64,000 nt of DNA. It comes from Cyclina sinensis. Taxonomy: Eukaryota > Mollusca > Bivalvia > Venerida > Veneridae. The translations under genes and the position numbers were made by a program. The notes beneath the pieces were generated by a model that made no database searches, was not told where the DNA came from, and saw only the letters and a list, made by a program, of their open reading frames with translations. This document shows, one piece after another, positions 35,950-48,900 of the stretch. The stretch covers positions 35,275,521 to 35,339,520 of the forward strand of contig JAAONU010000002.1 in the NCBI GenBank assembly GCA_012932295.1, given 5' to 3'. Position 1 is the first letter of the stretch. The number at the start of each line of letters is the position of its first letter.

Positions 35950-36990
35950 AGACCTCCTTAGTCATATACAGTTTTCAAAAGTACTGTGCATACGATATCT
36001 AAACCGCTCTTCCTAGTATTTAACAAATCACTAACTGAGTGTGTTTTCCCTACAATATGGAAATCAGCAATGATCATGCCTCTTTTCAAAAAAAAAAATG
36101 CGGAAAAAAAAAAATCATGTAGTTATTATAGACCGATTTCTTTACTTAGCTTTAATGGTAAAATTATTTATATCGAATAATCTTACTTAATCCAAACAAT
36201 CAGGATTTCTTCAAAAAAACATTCGACAGTTTGTGTTTTTGTGACATTGCCAAGGCATTCGATCGAGTTTGGCATAAAGGAACTGATCTTCAAATTAAGA
36301 CAAAATGGCATAAATGGTTCCCTGCTAATTTTGATTGATAATTATTTGACTAGTAGAAAGCAAAAAGTTGTTGTGGGTAATTCAGTATCAAATGAAGCTT
36401 TTGTTAATACTGGTGTTTTACAAGGATCGGTATTAGGACCTTTATTTTTCTTGTTTTATGTGAATGACGTCTTCGAAAGTCTCTTATTACAAGATCGTTT
36501 GCTGATGATACATCTCTAGCCTGTACTACATCAATTTAGCAGACCTTGAAGGCATTATCAAACATGATTTAGCAGTTATATACGCTTGGTCGAAACCATG
36601 GTCAGGCGCATAGCTGCCTATACGCGAGTACGCAGCTGAATCCACATTATTTTGACAAAAAAAATTTTTTTAGTAAAAAAAATGTGGTTTGAAATTCAGC
36701 CGGATTTTCGTTGGTCAAGAAAGCTCTCCGGAGGCCCCGAAACGCACCAAATTGCACCATTTATTTCAAAATTTTCAGGGGGGGGGGCATGCCCCCTGAC
36801 CCCCCTAGATTATTTTGAATCCACATTCTTTATAGGCTAGCTACGCGCCTGATGGTTAGTTGGAACTTGTTTTCTTTGCATAAAAATATATTAGTGGATA
36901 GGATCTAGACGTTGGTCGGTTATACATGTGAAAATTCACAATAGCTGTAGTCATTTGAATTTCCATATTATGCAAATAATCTGATAGACA
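35950..36990 (+). pseudogene. degraded non-LTR retrotransposon reverse transcriptase
   Basis: Fragments in shifting frames follow RT order. First is FPTIWKSAMIMPLFKK and YRPISLLS near 36050-36150. Next is CDIAKAFDRVWHK near 36240. Then come NYLTSRKQKVVVGNS and GVLQGSVLGPLFFLFYVND at 36340-36470, and finally the catalytic FADD-type box, which is present only after a frame change near 36500. The frame resumes after a 251-bp insertion at 36602-36852 with WLVGT-like sequence. It is broken by A-run indels and stops and cannot encode a working enzyme. Confidence 0.8.
36602..36852. mobile_element. 251-bp MITE inserted in the LINE relic
   Basis: The ends are TCAGGCGC and GCGCCTGA, perfect 8-bp inverted termini. 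The inverted similarity extends further inward (TAGCTGCCTATA against TATAGGCTAGCTA). TGG is duplicated on both sides (36599-36601 and 36853-36855). The core holds a GGGGGGGGCATGCCCCCTGA motif. There is no coding capacity. Confidence 0.75.
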
Positions 36991-39220
36991 GTCCATTTTG
37001 TTCTAATGGATATGCACTATTTCTGTAAGTGCAACACATACGCTACTCAAAGAACAAAATTATTCCATGATCTGAGAGAGTTTCTTCCGATAAATGTAAA
37101 TGCTTTATTGTATGATGTATTTTCGGTCTCGAGCATACAAATGGCCCGCCAACGTTGACGCCTTATAATTCCAATTGCAAATTTGATTGTGAATTTGTGT
37201 TCGACATCTTCACAACACAATATTCTGAAAGTTTTGCCCAACTAAAGTCACAATTACCATGATTTCGGTCAATGTTAAAATCCGCATGCTACACTTCATG
37301 TCTTAAAGTTGCACGTGCAGCACGAATTTGAACGAGATCAATTACTTTAGTGACAACGCACTCTACACATGAACGACCTATTGCAACAATATACATGATG
37401 ATTGCCTATAAAGAGTAGGTTTCCCATATAATAACAAAATAACATAATATCCCCCTACTTTTTGTGAACGGTTTATATTGTAGATTAGAAATCTTTTTTT
37501 TGGACAAAACTTTATTTCATTTTTCTTTCCTTTTCTTACAATCTAAATTGATAGTTGTATTGATGGTATTAGTCTAAGTCATGTGACGTTTTTTCTTGGG
37601 GATCACTACCATTTGAATCTTCAGTGTAAAGTTCTACAATATTTAGGAAGGACCACCGCTAATGTTGTCAGAACTTGTGGTTCAACCCATTTATCATTTC
37701 ATGTATGTATGTATGCAATGTATGTATGTAATGTATGTATGTATTAAACTTAAAATGATGTTGCCGTTCAAATAGTTAGAATGTCATTGCTTTTGGTTGC
37801 GGGGACTCTTCAGTTTAAAAGACCTTCAGAAAAAAATGCCTTCCTGTGTCATATTGAGATTCTTACAGCGTTTTGATCTTACAGTTCATGATACATGTTT
37901 TTTTCCCTGAGGTTCTAAAAGACTTATGAAGCAAACACTACTATCTTTATCCTAGTTCGTCAGAAGGAAAAAATCAATTGTATATATCACTATGACGAAT
38001 GAGATAAAATGTATATCTTATAGATCACGTGACCTGAAAGTATTCTGTTCAAGCTCTATAGGATGTAGGTTAAAGATAGTTTTCAAGATTTTTGGCATTA
38101 AGGGAGTTAAACAGTTGCCTCTTGTATGTGGGAATCTGATAGAAAACGCTAAAGAACAGATTAAAAGTCTTGATAGTTTGTCGACAATAGGTCCGTCACT
38201 GCATAGAAATTGGACACGGAAGTGATTCTGTGGGAACCTTTTAAGAAGGGACTGCCCAACTTTTGTTGACTCGAATCGCAAAGATGCGTGTCAAAAAGAC
38301 CGTCATATGACTTGATGTTTTTATCTGTATTAAGACATATGAGAAAAATTATAATAACCAGTCTTGAACTTAACACAAGTTCACTTTCTGAGTGTCTTTT
38401 GAGATATTGACAAATAATGGACAAGTTTTATAAGGTTTGTAAGTCATAGCTTATGGACATACTCATTAATTTATTGATAAAGGACACTGAAGTAGCAAGT
38501 AATTAAAACTTCCGGAATAATACAAAGCGGATGACAAAGTCTTCCGTGATAAGAACGCTGGAGAACAATTTCGGGTTGTAGATAACTGCAAATTAAGACG
38601 TACATATATACATGTAGCATATACTTGAACGTAGAATGTCTCGTTAAGGCTATGCAATAGGGCCTTATTTTGTCACACCTACTATATTTAGCAGAAAGTA
38701 AAAAGAAAGGCAAATGAATGCTGGAAGGGAGGATAAAATAATGAAGGAAAGAAAGAGAACATTTTCCTCCCTAGATAAAGCAAGTTGTATGTTACAAGAT
38801 ATTTAATTAAACTGACTCATTTCCTATTGATTTTTAGTTGTTTATTCATGGCATGTTTTACGGTATTGTTTAACAAATACAGCAGAATACAGCAGCTTGC
38901 TTAAATCACGGTTGCCTAGAAACATATTATCAATACATGTATAGTAAACCCGTCAGCAAACATATTACTGTAGAAAAGCAATCGACCTTTGAAGGAGATG
39001 AACGGCATTCACAAAATTTTAACATACTTTTAACACGGTTCACTGTTCACCTTAACCATACTTTTACACTTAATTTAACATGTACACGTTGTTTATTATA
39101 TTCGACCAATATAGTCATATTTAACACCGCCCTTTAGTCATAGTAAGAGGGTGTTGTCTAACTGTCACGTGGGTCTAAAGGAAGTGAAATCGATTTACCT
39201 TAACGTTCGTCAGTTTCTGT
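36990..39220. other. intergenic DNA
   Basis: An (ATGT)n tract is at about 37703-37745. No exon-like frame is supported. The opposing short frames at 38.0-38.4 kb carry no recognised domain. Confidence 0.4.
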
Positions 39221-39224
39221 CGAG

Positions 39225-39231
39225 TATTTAA
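39225..39231 (+). promoter_or_regulatory. TATA-like element of the SAARP-like gene
   Basis: TATTTAA lies 79 bp upstream of the ATG at 39304, a plausible core-promoter distance. A competing feature is an acceptor-like acatttcag just before 39291, which would place the promoter upstream of a separate 5' UTR exon. Confidence 0.4.
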
Positions 39232-39303
39232 GCGGTCGGATTGTGATACAGACTGAATCTAAATTTATATATTTTTTTGGACATTTCAGGGAAAGTAAAC
39301 AAA

Positions 39304-39921
39304 ATGTGGACTTATTGTCATGCTATTTTCGTGTTGCTGTTAGCCGTCGGTACCTATGGCGAGGATAAATCCGTGACCGTCGGAAATATAACGACGAAGG
39401 TGAAAGGACAGTCGGGAAAAATTGCTGTCTTCAAGGGAATGAACGAGTCCGACGGGGTAACGATCACATTTGATTCCATTGAGGAAATAGATGAAAACGG
39501 CGGTATCATCAAGTCTCACTCTTACAACAACTTTGCTCAACTTACTTTTACATTTAGCGATCCGGAAAATTCGACGTATCCGAATTCTAATGCGAGCGTA
39601 ACGCAATTCAGTTTCACGTCGTCAGTACCCCTAGGTAGCGACGGAACGGCTACTCTGAAGTCCTATGTTTACATTTTCACCGCCGACGGTAATATAACAG
39701 TTGACGGGAACGAAACTGAGGTGAAAGAGGGTGATATGAAATTCAATGCTGAAATAAGCAACTGGCCATTCTGTGCTACGTGTACGGCAGGGAACAAAGA
39801 CCTGACCGGAGTGTTTTTGGATTTCTCCGTAGAAATAAAGGGGAAGAAGTCAGCAAATAAGACGGAAAGCAGCGGTGGTTATGATCTTGGAGATGGTGCT
39901 AGCGTAATCACGCCGAAAGAG
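39304..39921 (+). CDS. SAARP-like exon 1: signal peptide and first domain core
   Basis: Start ATG is at 39304. An upstream in-frame stretch back to 39277 lacks ATG and spans an acceptor-like site. The 618 bp contain the whole first domain core in a single exon, with N-glycosylation sites (NIT, NES, NST, NAS, NET, NKT). The donor GAG|gtaagt leaves phase 0. Confidence 0.85.
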
Positions 39922-42900
39922 GTAAGTTAAAATAATTCCTCCCAGCCCTTTACTTCCTTGAATATTTTAAGTACATGAAGCAAAAGTTAACGTATTTTTT
40001 CAAAATAAAAATGTTCAGAAGCATTAATGCTCCAAAATAGCTTATCATGGATTCCCTTTTCTTGAGTTGAATTATTTATTTATTTACTTTTGTGACTTTT
40101 GAAAAAGACTAAGTCTGATTAACAACCGGTTTCTACCTCGTGTCTTTCAGAGCTCCTTGGAAAGATATTCAGACTAAAGTTTCTGTTTTCGTTATATTTT
40201 ACATGAATATATATTTTTAATAGCGGAAAGGAATACACAAAGATAACGAATAAATGTTCGAGTTCGGCATTCCCGAAGACTTCCGGAAATGAAATGTTCG
40301 AGTTCAGCATTCCCGAAGACTTCCGGAAATGAAATGCCAAGACCAAAATTTGAAGTTCATCAGCTGTTTTTTCTCTTTTTTCTTCTTCTTTTTGTTCATA
40401 GTCCTGATAAACGAGCAGTTATGGTTTCTATCAGTGAAAAACGTATCTCGTAAATAACCTCGAACGATATACTAGTCCAGAATAGAAATGGCGGAAATGC
40501 GAAAATGATGCTACAAATGAATCCCTTTTTCAAATGTAATTATAGTTACTGTATACTTAATGGTTGTTGTTTCGAGCTTAATTTTACAATGCTTTTCATC
40601 TTTAATCAAGGGTACCACCGGCCGATGAACTTCTAACAGTTGAACTATTGTCACCCAACGCCCTCCCGCCATGACTCACTTATTTGCTGTTCAGGCAATC
40701 CTTGATTCGAATATCAATTAGAATATTTTCGTATTTTTGGTCTGTTGGTTTATAACTATAGCAGTTTTCAAAACTTGAATTGATGCCAAAACAAGTGAAT
40801 GAAAAAAAAATACATTCATTGCAAATAAACAACTTATACATTGAATACATATTTGTATATGCATCAGTTACTGAATAAAATTATTTATGCAGTTGAAATA
40901 TAAATGAAGGCGTGTCAAAATTTTTCTGTTACATTTCACGGAACTGTTACTAAAACAAATGCATGCTTCACTGGTCAAGTAGCACCTTACATGACAAAGC
41001 ATCAATTATGTAGGTGATATTTATTGATCGGCCTATCTCGGAACATTCCGGTTCTTCAGTCCGGTAGCTTAAATTGATTGCTATTGAGAAGAGAGAATAA
41101 TAACCTAGTTCGTAGTTGTTGTTGACAGTACTCGTCAATATAGGGTTAACGCACGTTTTTTCGTGTTATAACATCTGCAGAATCCCGTTGGATGGTTGGT
41201 GCCCGAACCCGCATGTTTTCTAGCATTAACATGATCTAGAAAAGACATGTTTACGAAAAAAAATAAAAATAATAGTACAGTCGCCTTTAGGTTGTTATGG
41301 ATACGTGTTTTAAATATGCGTTCCAGGGCGACACGTCAACATGTTTTAACCCAAACTCCGCGCACCGGTTATGCTACGCTCAGTAACCAATGCCTTCACA
41401 CGAATCACGTGATGGTGGTCTTATCACATGATTGTGTCAAGATGGCGGATACGCCAAAGAAACCATTAAAAAATTGTTTCATCTGTGATAAACAGCGACA
41501 CTATAATTTGAGCCCTGGTGTCAAGTCTGCCGATATGATTGACAAAATTTCACTTCCGCAAAAAAAGAACTTTAATACAGTAGTGGAGGTAAAAACAGGT
41601 TACTTGGAATACGCAGATGACTTGAATGATTTCTTTTTCAAACGCGGTCATATTTTGAAATAATCGGTGCGGTATTAAAAATTATTCTCATAATATTTAT
41701 GTTTCCAAAATTATTTTTTAATTGAGTTCACATCTAACACCTTACAGTTTTGAAACATTAGCAAAACCGTGTTTACATTTTTTTTTTAAAAATCAAAATT
41801 GAAAAAAAAAATCATATCGTCAAAAATCTTGACGAAAATGTTGTGACGGCAGAGATCTAATCCTGTAAGGGGAGATCACTGCATGGGAGATTGGTTTAAA
41901 CCTGTCGAACGGCCATCTTGAAACTTAAATTAAAAGTCCTTTTAGCGCGAGAACTTTCTTGTAAACACAACTTTTTGCTCTCGTTAAAACATAGGCAACA
42001 CGGGCATTCCTAGCATAAAATCGCCTGTTTTTGCCCATTTTGCCTATGTTTAACGAGAACAAAAAGTTGTGCTAACAAGGAAGTTCTCGCGCTCACGCGC
42101 TGTTATTACCCGTTTTCAGTTATGCGCGTTACAGGGCCTTTGTAAATAATGGACGCTGATCCGTCTTTTTTGCCCCAAATCGGCAGTTTATGTAACTTTG
42201 CAGGTCGGAACGTAGACGAAACATTCATGATTATTGATAAAATCAATGGCTGGTCTTTTAATTGATACTTTTTAAGTTTCAAGATGGCCGCTCGACATGT
42301 TGAAACATGTTGACGTGTCGCCCTGGAACGTATATTTAAAACACGTATCCATAACAACCTAAAGGCGACTGTATTATTATTTTATTTTTTTCGTAAACAT
42401 GTCTTTTCTAGATCTTTTTATGCTCGAATAGCGTTAAAGCACGTTTTTTTCGTGTTCCATCAGAATCCCTACGGGCTCGGGCACCAACCATCCCTCGGGA
42501 TTCTGCAGATGTTATAACCCTATAAAAACAAGCGATTTTATGCTAGAATGTAGTATTCAATTTAAAGAAAAACATGTCTATATACACTTACTTTCAGTTT
42601 TTTTAGAAATTAAGTTTACTTTTGCAGATGATTATCCGCTTACAGTGAAGTTTTCAGAAAACAGTTTTCACCTTTTTTATGCCCCCGGAGGGAGCATATT
42701 GTTTTTTGTGCTGTCTGTTTGTTTGTTTGTCACAAGACTTTAACCTTGACCATAACACGGAAGTCCTTTTACCTACAGCCTCCAAACTTCATAGGTGCAT
42801 GCACCTTGATGAGCTCTAGACCCGCCAGACCCACTTAGAGGTCAAAGGTCAAGTGGGCATGCGTTCATTCAAACGTAGTGCTTGTTCTGACTTGAACCCA

Positions 42901-45900
42901 TTCGAACGTTTTCATAAATCGCATTCCAAACGTCTTGTGACGCCATTAAAACCATGACATCTTTCGATAAAGACAACCGATATCCCACGCATTTTTATCC
43001 TCGCCGAAAAGGCGGGGGGATATATGGTAATAGTCTCGGTCGTTTCGTCCGTCCGACCCACATTTTTGTCTGCAGCATAACTCGACCCTTCATATTTTTT
43101 GTGTTATTACCGTCTGTTATTTTTCATGCATAATTTTTGCCCGGAGCATAACTAAAAAGTATTTGAGTTATCACCTTGAAACTTCATAGATTGGTAGAGC
43201 TTATTTAGAACAAGTGCAGTGCACAAGAATGATAACTCTATCTTTCATATTTTTTGTGTTACTCCCTTTCTTATTTTTCATGCATAATTTTTTGTCCGAA
43301 ACATAACTCGGAAAGTATTTGAGATATCAACTTGAAACTTCATAGGTGGATAGAGCTCATTTAGGAAAAATGTAGTGAACAAAAATGGTAAATCTACGTT
43401 TCATAATTTTAGAGTTATTGGCCTTTGTTATTTTTCATGCTTAATTTTTGTCCGGAGCATAACGCTATAAGTATTTGTGATATCAACTTGAAACTTCATA
43501 GGTAGATAGGTCTCATTGAGCAATAATGCAGTGTACAAGAATAATAACTCTACCCTTCATAATTTTGAGTTAATATTCCTTGTTATTTTTCATGCTTAGT
43601 TTTTATCCAGAGCATAACTGGAAAAGTGTTTGAGGTATCAACTCGAAACTTAATAGTTGGATATATCACATTAAGGAGGAGTGGAGAGCACAAGAATGAT
43701 AACTCTACCCTTCATAATTTTGAGTTATTTGCCCTTTGTTATTTTCCATGCTTAATTTTTGTCCGGACAATACCTAAAAAGTGAAACTTCATAGGTTGAT
43801 AGATCTCTTTGGGGAGGAGTGCTATGCACAAGAATTATTATAACTAAGCAAACACATTCGGCTGGGGATAGCCATGTCAACATGGCTCTTGTTAGTCTTT
43901 AGAAGCGCAAATTAAAATCAGGCATCGAAGGACACGTTCACTTAAACATTGATATAATAATGCGCATACCCTGGCGTAGCCACTTATTCGGACTATGTAT
44001 GATAAATAACCACACTTGCTATCCGAAAGTAGATATAATTTTTATTACGGTATTTTTTTCGTTTCAGTATGATGATTTCCTTCATACAACGACTCTTTGT
44101 TACTTGTATACTATAAATGTGGAAAAATACGTTCAGATTATGTGATACTGAGCACACCAATCGAAATTTTGTTAAGTAAAAATAATATATGTGCACCTTA
44201 TTTTTCTGTGCTACTGAGCTTACGAAAAAAAGTAAAATGAACTGTGTTTTTCGGTCATGAAAACAATCTGTACCGTTCTTCGACCAGAACACTATTATGT
44301 AAAGTCATTGCAGTGTAGCGGCGTGGCCGAGTGGTTAACGCGTCGAACTAGTAGTCCAAGGATCGCTAGCCGCACGAGTTCAAACCCAGGGGCAAGCCGT
44401 TGTTTCCTTGAGCAAGAAGCTTTACACTTATTGCTTAGTACTGATTAGTTCCAGGAACGGATTCGAGAGTGTGTCTATAAGCTAAAAGCTTCCTACACAA
44501 TCGAACTAACATAAATTTGGTATAAACTAAAGTCATTGCATTATGTAAACTCTGTGTAGATTTCTTTAGCGGCTTTGAAGTAAATGACAGAAAAAGTTTA
44601 ACTGGTTTGTTTGTCTTTCACTTCTTTATTTCATGCTGATTTTCTGTCTTTTAATAATAATGTACCAGTGAGTGAGCACACAAGACAAATAAATGAATGA
44701 TTGAATTAGTTTCATACCAATAAAACTAACGTGTACATCAAAATTTAACATTCCTCTGATTTTAAGAATCCAAATACCGGTAAAAATGATTACGAAAGCA
44801 AAATATGTGCTCAGTCTTTCAGCGCTTTAAACGCTTTGATTTATCAATAAACCAAAACACAGTCTTTGCATGAAATAAATAAATTGTTGGTCTCGTGAAC
44901 GTTAGAGTATATTTCATTCGTGAAAACTATAAGATGTGATGTTCACTCGTTTTTGTTTGTGTTTTTCCTATCACTATTCGGATTTGATAACATAAATTCC
45001 TTTTGCGAAATAGAAGTATGGTTAAGAAATAAGGCTTTTTAAAGACATGCTCAGGTTCCACTATCGAAGTATGAGAATAATCAAGCGTGCTGTCATCAGA
45101 CATCTCTTGTTGAAAAGCTTACTTGAAATACAATTTTATAGGAGTTTCTAAAAAGAATCTTCTTGCAACCAGCTTCAACTGATGCATTCAGTATGGTAAT
45201 AGGAACTTCACTGAAACGATTTCTTTGAAATGTCAACTTTATTGAAGCCTGTTTCCGGAAGTGTACACTCATTACGGAAGCAAAAAATTCATTCCCTGAA
45301 AATACAAATTTTTAAGATGAATAACTGGAAGACACTCGGAACTTACCTCCTGGTGAATTTTTGTTTCTTTAGGTGATCTACTTTGAGGGAAACACCAACA
45401 CAACAGAAAATATGCCATCTGGATACCCTGCTCTCATTACCAAAGGCTCTAAGCAGATTTTTGTCTTCCGGTTTAAAAAATTCACCGGAAAAGTATTGTA
45501 CGATCCGGTCGTTCAACTCGGAACAGGAAACGGAACGGACGGAGGCGATACAGACGGAGGCAATACAGACGGAGATTCCACAGAGAAAGAGGTAGCAGCA
45601 GCAGGTGTAGTGGCAAATGTCCTTGGAAATTCTGGGAAGATTACAATTATGAAAGCAGGGGAAAAAGGTAATAAAAATGGTCATTCTCATTCTGTAAAAC
45701 CCATCTGTTTAATCAAATGTGATTTCTTTTGCTGAACCTTATGTGGCCTTTGTTTGCACTTTTTGAACCTTTTTTTTAAAAAAAAAACAACAACAAAGAT
45801 TGTTTGGCTATTTCCTTTTATGAGCATCGGGACTGTCTTCTTGCAGTCCCTGTACAATGTGTTCAGAAGATTGAAAATTGTCAATGTTAGATAACATGAT

Positions 45901-48900
45901 AGTGATGTACTAGCTTCGTAATTAAAATGCACATCTAACTACATCAAATAATAGTCATGGGCTTTGCCCTACACTTAATTTGATTCAAACACCAGTATTA
46001 TGGAGCCCATTAAAAGTTCAATAGGTAACGCAGACATGTACATTGATTACAGGTCAACTTCATGTTGTATATAATTACACCCAAATACAAGAGAGAACGC
46101 TGTGATTCAAGTAATATATAAAGTTATTTAGATTTAACCATTTTGACTGACATTTAGTAGGCCATAAATTTCCGTGTATGTACACGCACTTACAGCATGC
46201 CTGTAGCATCGTTGACTGATTTTCAAGTCTTTCGGTTTTCCAACTATGTAATATATCCAAAACAAAAAATGAGTAATATATTAACTCCTTACCCTGCATT
46301 TGCGACCACCGCAGATCAAGATCAGCCTGCACATCCGAGCAGTCTGATCATGGTCTGCACTTTTAGCCATTCAATCAGTAAATTTTCAATAAGCACCCCC
46401 ATTAACATTTAATGGATCTGTCCCAATTTAAAGATGGACAAGTCCATTTTAGATATTTAGCATGGTAATGTTTAAATACGAGACTTGTACAGTGAACTAG
46501 TTTCGCTGGACTTTCCCTGTAATTCTAACTTTTAATCTGTTCCATAATCGGTGTTTTTGCCCATAGTAACGATAATTAATCAGTCTTTTAAACATGTACT
46601 ACTTTCAATTCTAATCATTGAGAACATCAGCCTATCATGTTTGTTAAAAGAATTATTCATTTTAATAGACACATCGCGTCTTGAAACCTCCAATCATGAG
46701 TGCTTCAAAATTGTCATGTAACATATTTCTTGTTCAGATTACGATTTTTTACCAATGAAATAAATATTTATTTGGGTTTCAGTCACAAATATAAATAGTC
46801 CTAGTAATGGAGCGATCCTAAAAACTTCCAGTTTACAAGTTAGCAGAATTATTCCTCTGCGTTCTCAGATTCTTGAGAAATGTAAAAAGACAGCTTACTA
46901 AATATTACTATAGTCGGTGTACAATCTATTTTTAGCCTACAGATGTTCACCATCGACGTCTGCTTCTTGTGTTTAAAATTGCTGAGTATAGTTTTTATCT
47001 TCCTTTTGAAATTTATGTTTTTATTAAAACATGATAGTATTAACGTTGTTTTTTTCTCGTTTTTTTTTATAGCTGATTCTGACAACAAACTAACGGTGGA
47101 ATTCAAGTACCTAGTAGAGAAAAAATCAGACGGGGCTGACATCAAAGATTCAAGTCACGGAATTAACTCTTTTGCCAGCCAAACATTCACATTTAGGTTT
47201 GTAATGAATAAACATTCCTTCTTTTTTTCTTTCTTTTTCTGTCTTTTAAGGCATTAATCGGCCTTATTCTTCTGTCTGCCTGTTAACCATTTCTTTTGTA
47301 AATACCGCAGCATTCGTTAGTCCCGGCACGTTTACCTTGTGTTTCCCCCCTCCATTCATTCAGTTGTTTATGACCGAACAGCCATAATCCATACACCTCA
47401 AGTATTTTGTCGGCACATAGTGTATGTACACTTTTTTCCTGCTAATTTTTTTTGTTTTGTTTTGCTCTCAGCCAGAATTTACCTCAAAACTTTCTTTTTA
47501 CAGCACTGTAGTCAACGAGAACTACATGAATACTAGTATAGCTGTGTCACGTATCACATTTGAGTCCACTCTGAAAAATGGCGCGATGCTGAAAGTACAC
47601 TTGTACGTATTTAGGGCCGGAGGGCAATATCACCCAGAATGACGAGAGTATGATTGTTGAACAAGGTAGGTAACTCTTAAAAACTACTTACCATATAGAT
47701 CTGTATATTTACTAACTTAGTTGGTACCTGTTACACAATAACTTTACGTCTCCAGCTGGAGTCCCCTTGGCCCTTGCGTCTTATAAAAGCTGCTGTTTAC
47801 ACCAGTCTAGAATGTGACCATCACTGGACATCAGCATAAATGTAAGTAATTTTGAGAGTTTGTGCCTTAATTGGAAACCAGGTACAACTTACAGTAAGTC
47901 CCAGTGGGAAAAAAAAACAACATAACTTTACATTTTGATATTTCAGGAAATGTCAAATTCAATGTAGAAATCCGTGACTGGACATTCTGTAGTGATACTC
48001 AGTCATGTCAACAGAACGAAATTGGCGAGTATCTGGACTTTGATATCGTCATGAAAGGCAAAGGAGGAGATGCCAAGAAAAAGGATGGTCCTGAAAACAA
48101 GTATGACCTTGGATCCGGCACAGTTCTCTTATCTAAGAAGGTTGGTTTATTTATTTGTTTTTTTTAGTCTAAAATTCAGTGTGCAATGGCTTCTAATGGG
48201 TGAATGCAAATTCTTGTCCTGCTTATTAGTAACTGTACAGAAGACTAATGACAAAGGTTTAATCAGTGTTGATGATGATTTTGATGATGATGATGATTAT
48301 TATGTTGTTGATGATATTATAATAATGTTGATGATGATTTCAGTTGTAGTAAAGTAATTTTCATCATTTAGAAATGTCAGGCACTATAGTAGTGAGTCAC
48401 TTACACTTCAGTGTTGTAACATCAGGTTTTGAAGTGATAACATTTTAGGATACAAATATCTATCTCATATATCACAGAAAATATACTGTTTGTTATTCTT
48501 GACTTAATGATTTCATGCAGGAAATCAACACAAAGTCTCACATCTCTGTTTACCAAGATTTTGTTTCATTTTATTTTATTTGCAAGTCATCGTTTTCATG
48601 AAATATCCTGTATTAAGAAAATCTGTAATACATCTTATCTCATGAAACAACACTTTTTATAAATTAATGATAAGGTTGTAAGGAGATTTTCATTGGTTCA
48701 AGATCAGCCATATGGCTATTACCACACCAGTCTCCTGTGGCATGTTAAAAAGAGTAAACACCACGTTAAGGATAAGAAACCTTTAGAAGCAGAAATGGCT
48801 TAAAAGAGCTTTTTTTCTATGTTTATGTTATCCAGATAGTTAAAATTTTCCATCTTTACTGGAAGAAAACTTTCATTTCTTTTAATGTTTGGATAACAGG

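Noticed and set aside
38018..38424. Overlapping frames of 77-87 codons on both strands
   Set aside because: There is no recognised motif, splice context or conserved domain. This is expected noise at this length.
45343..45690. 115-codon minus-strand frame
   Set aside because: It is the antisense shadow of SAARP-like exon 2, which has splice sites and domain similarity.
47607..47615. A tiny intron (gt to tag) to explain the break in SAARP-like exon 4
   Set aside because: It would be far below any workable intron length. A single surplus G explains the data better.
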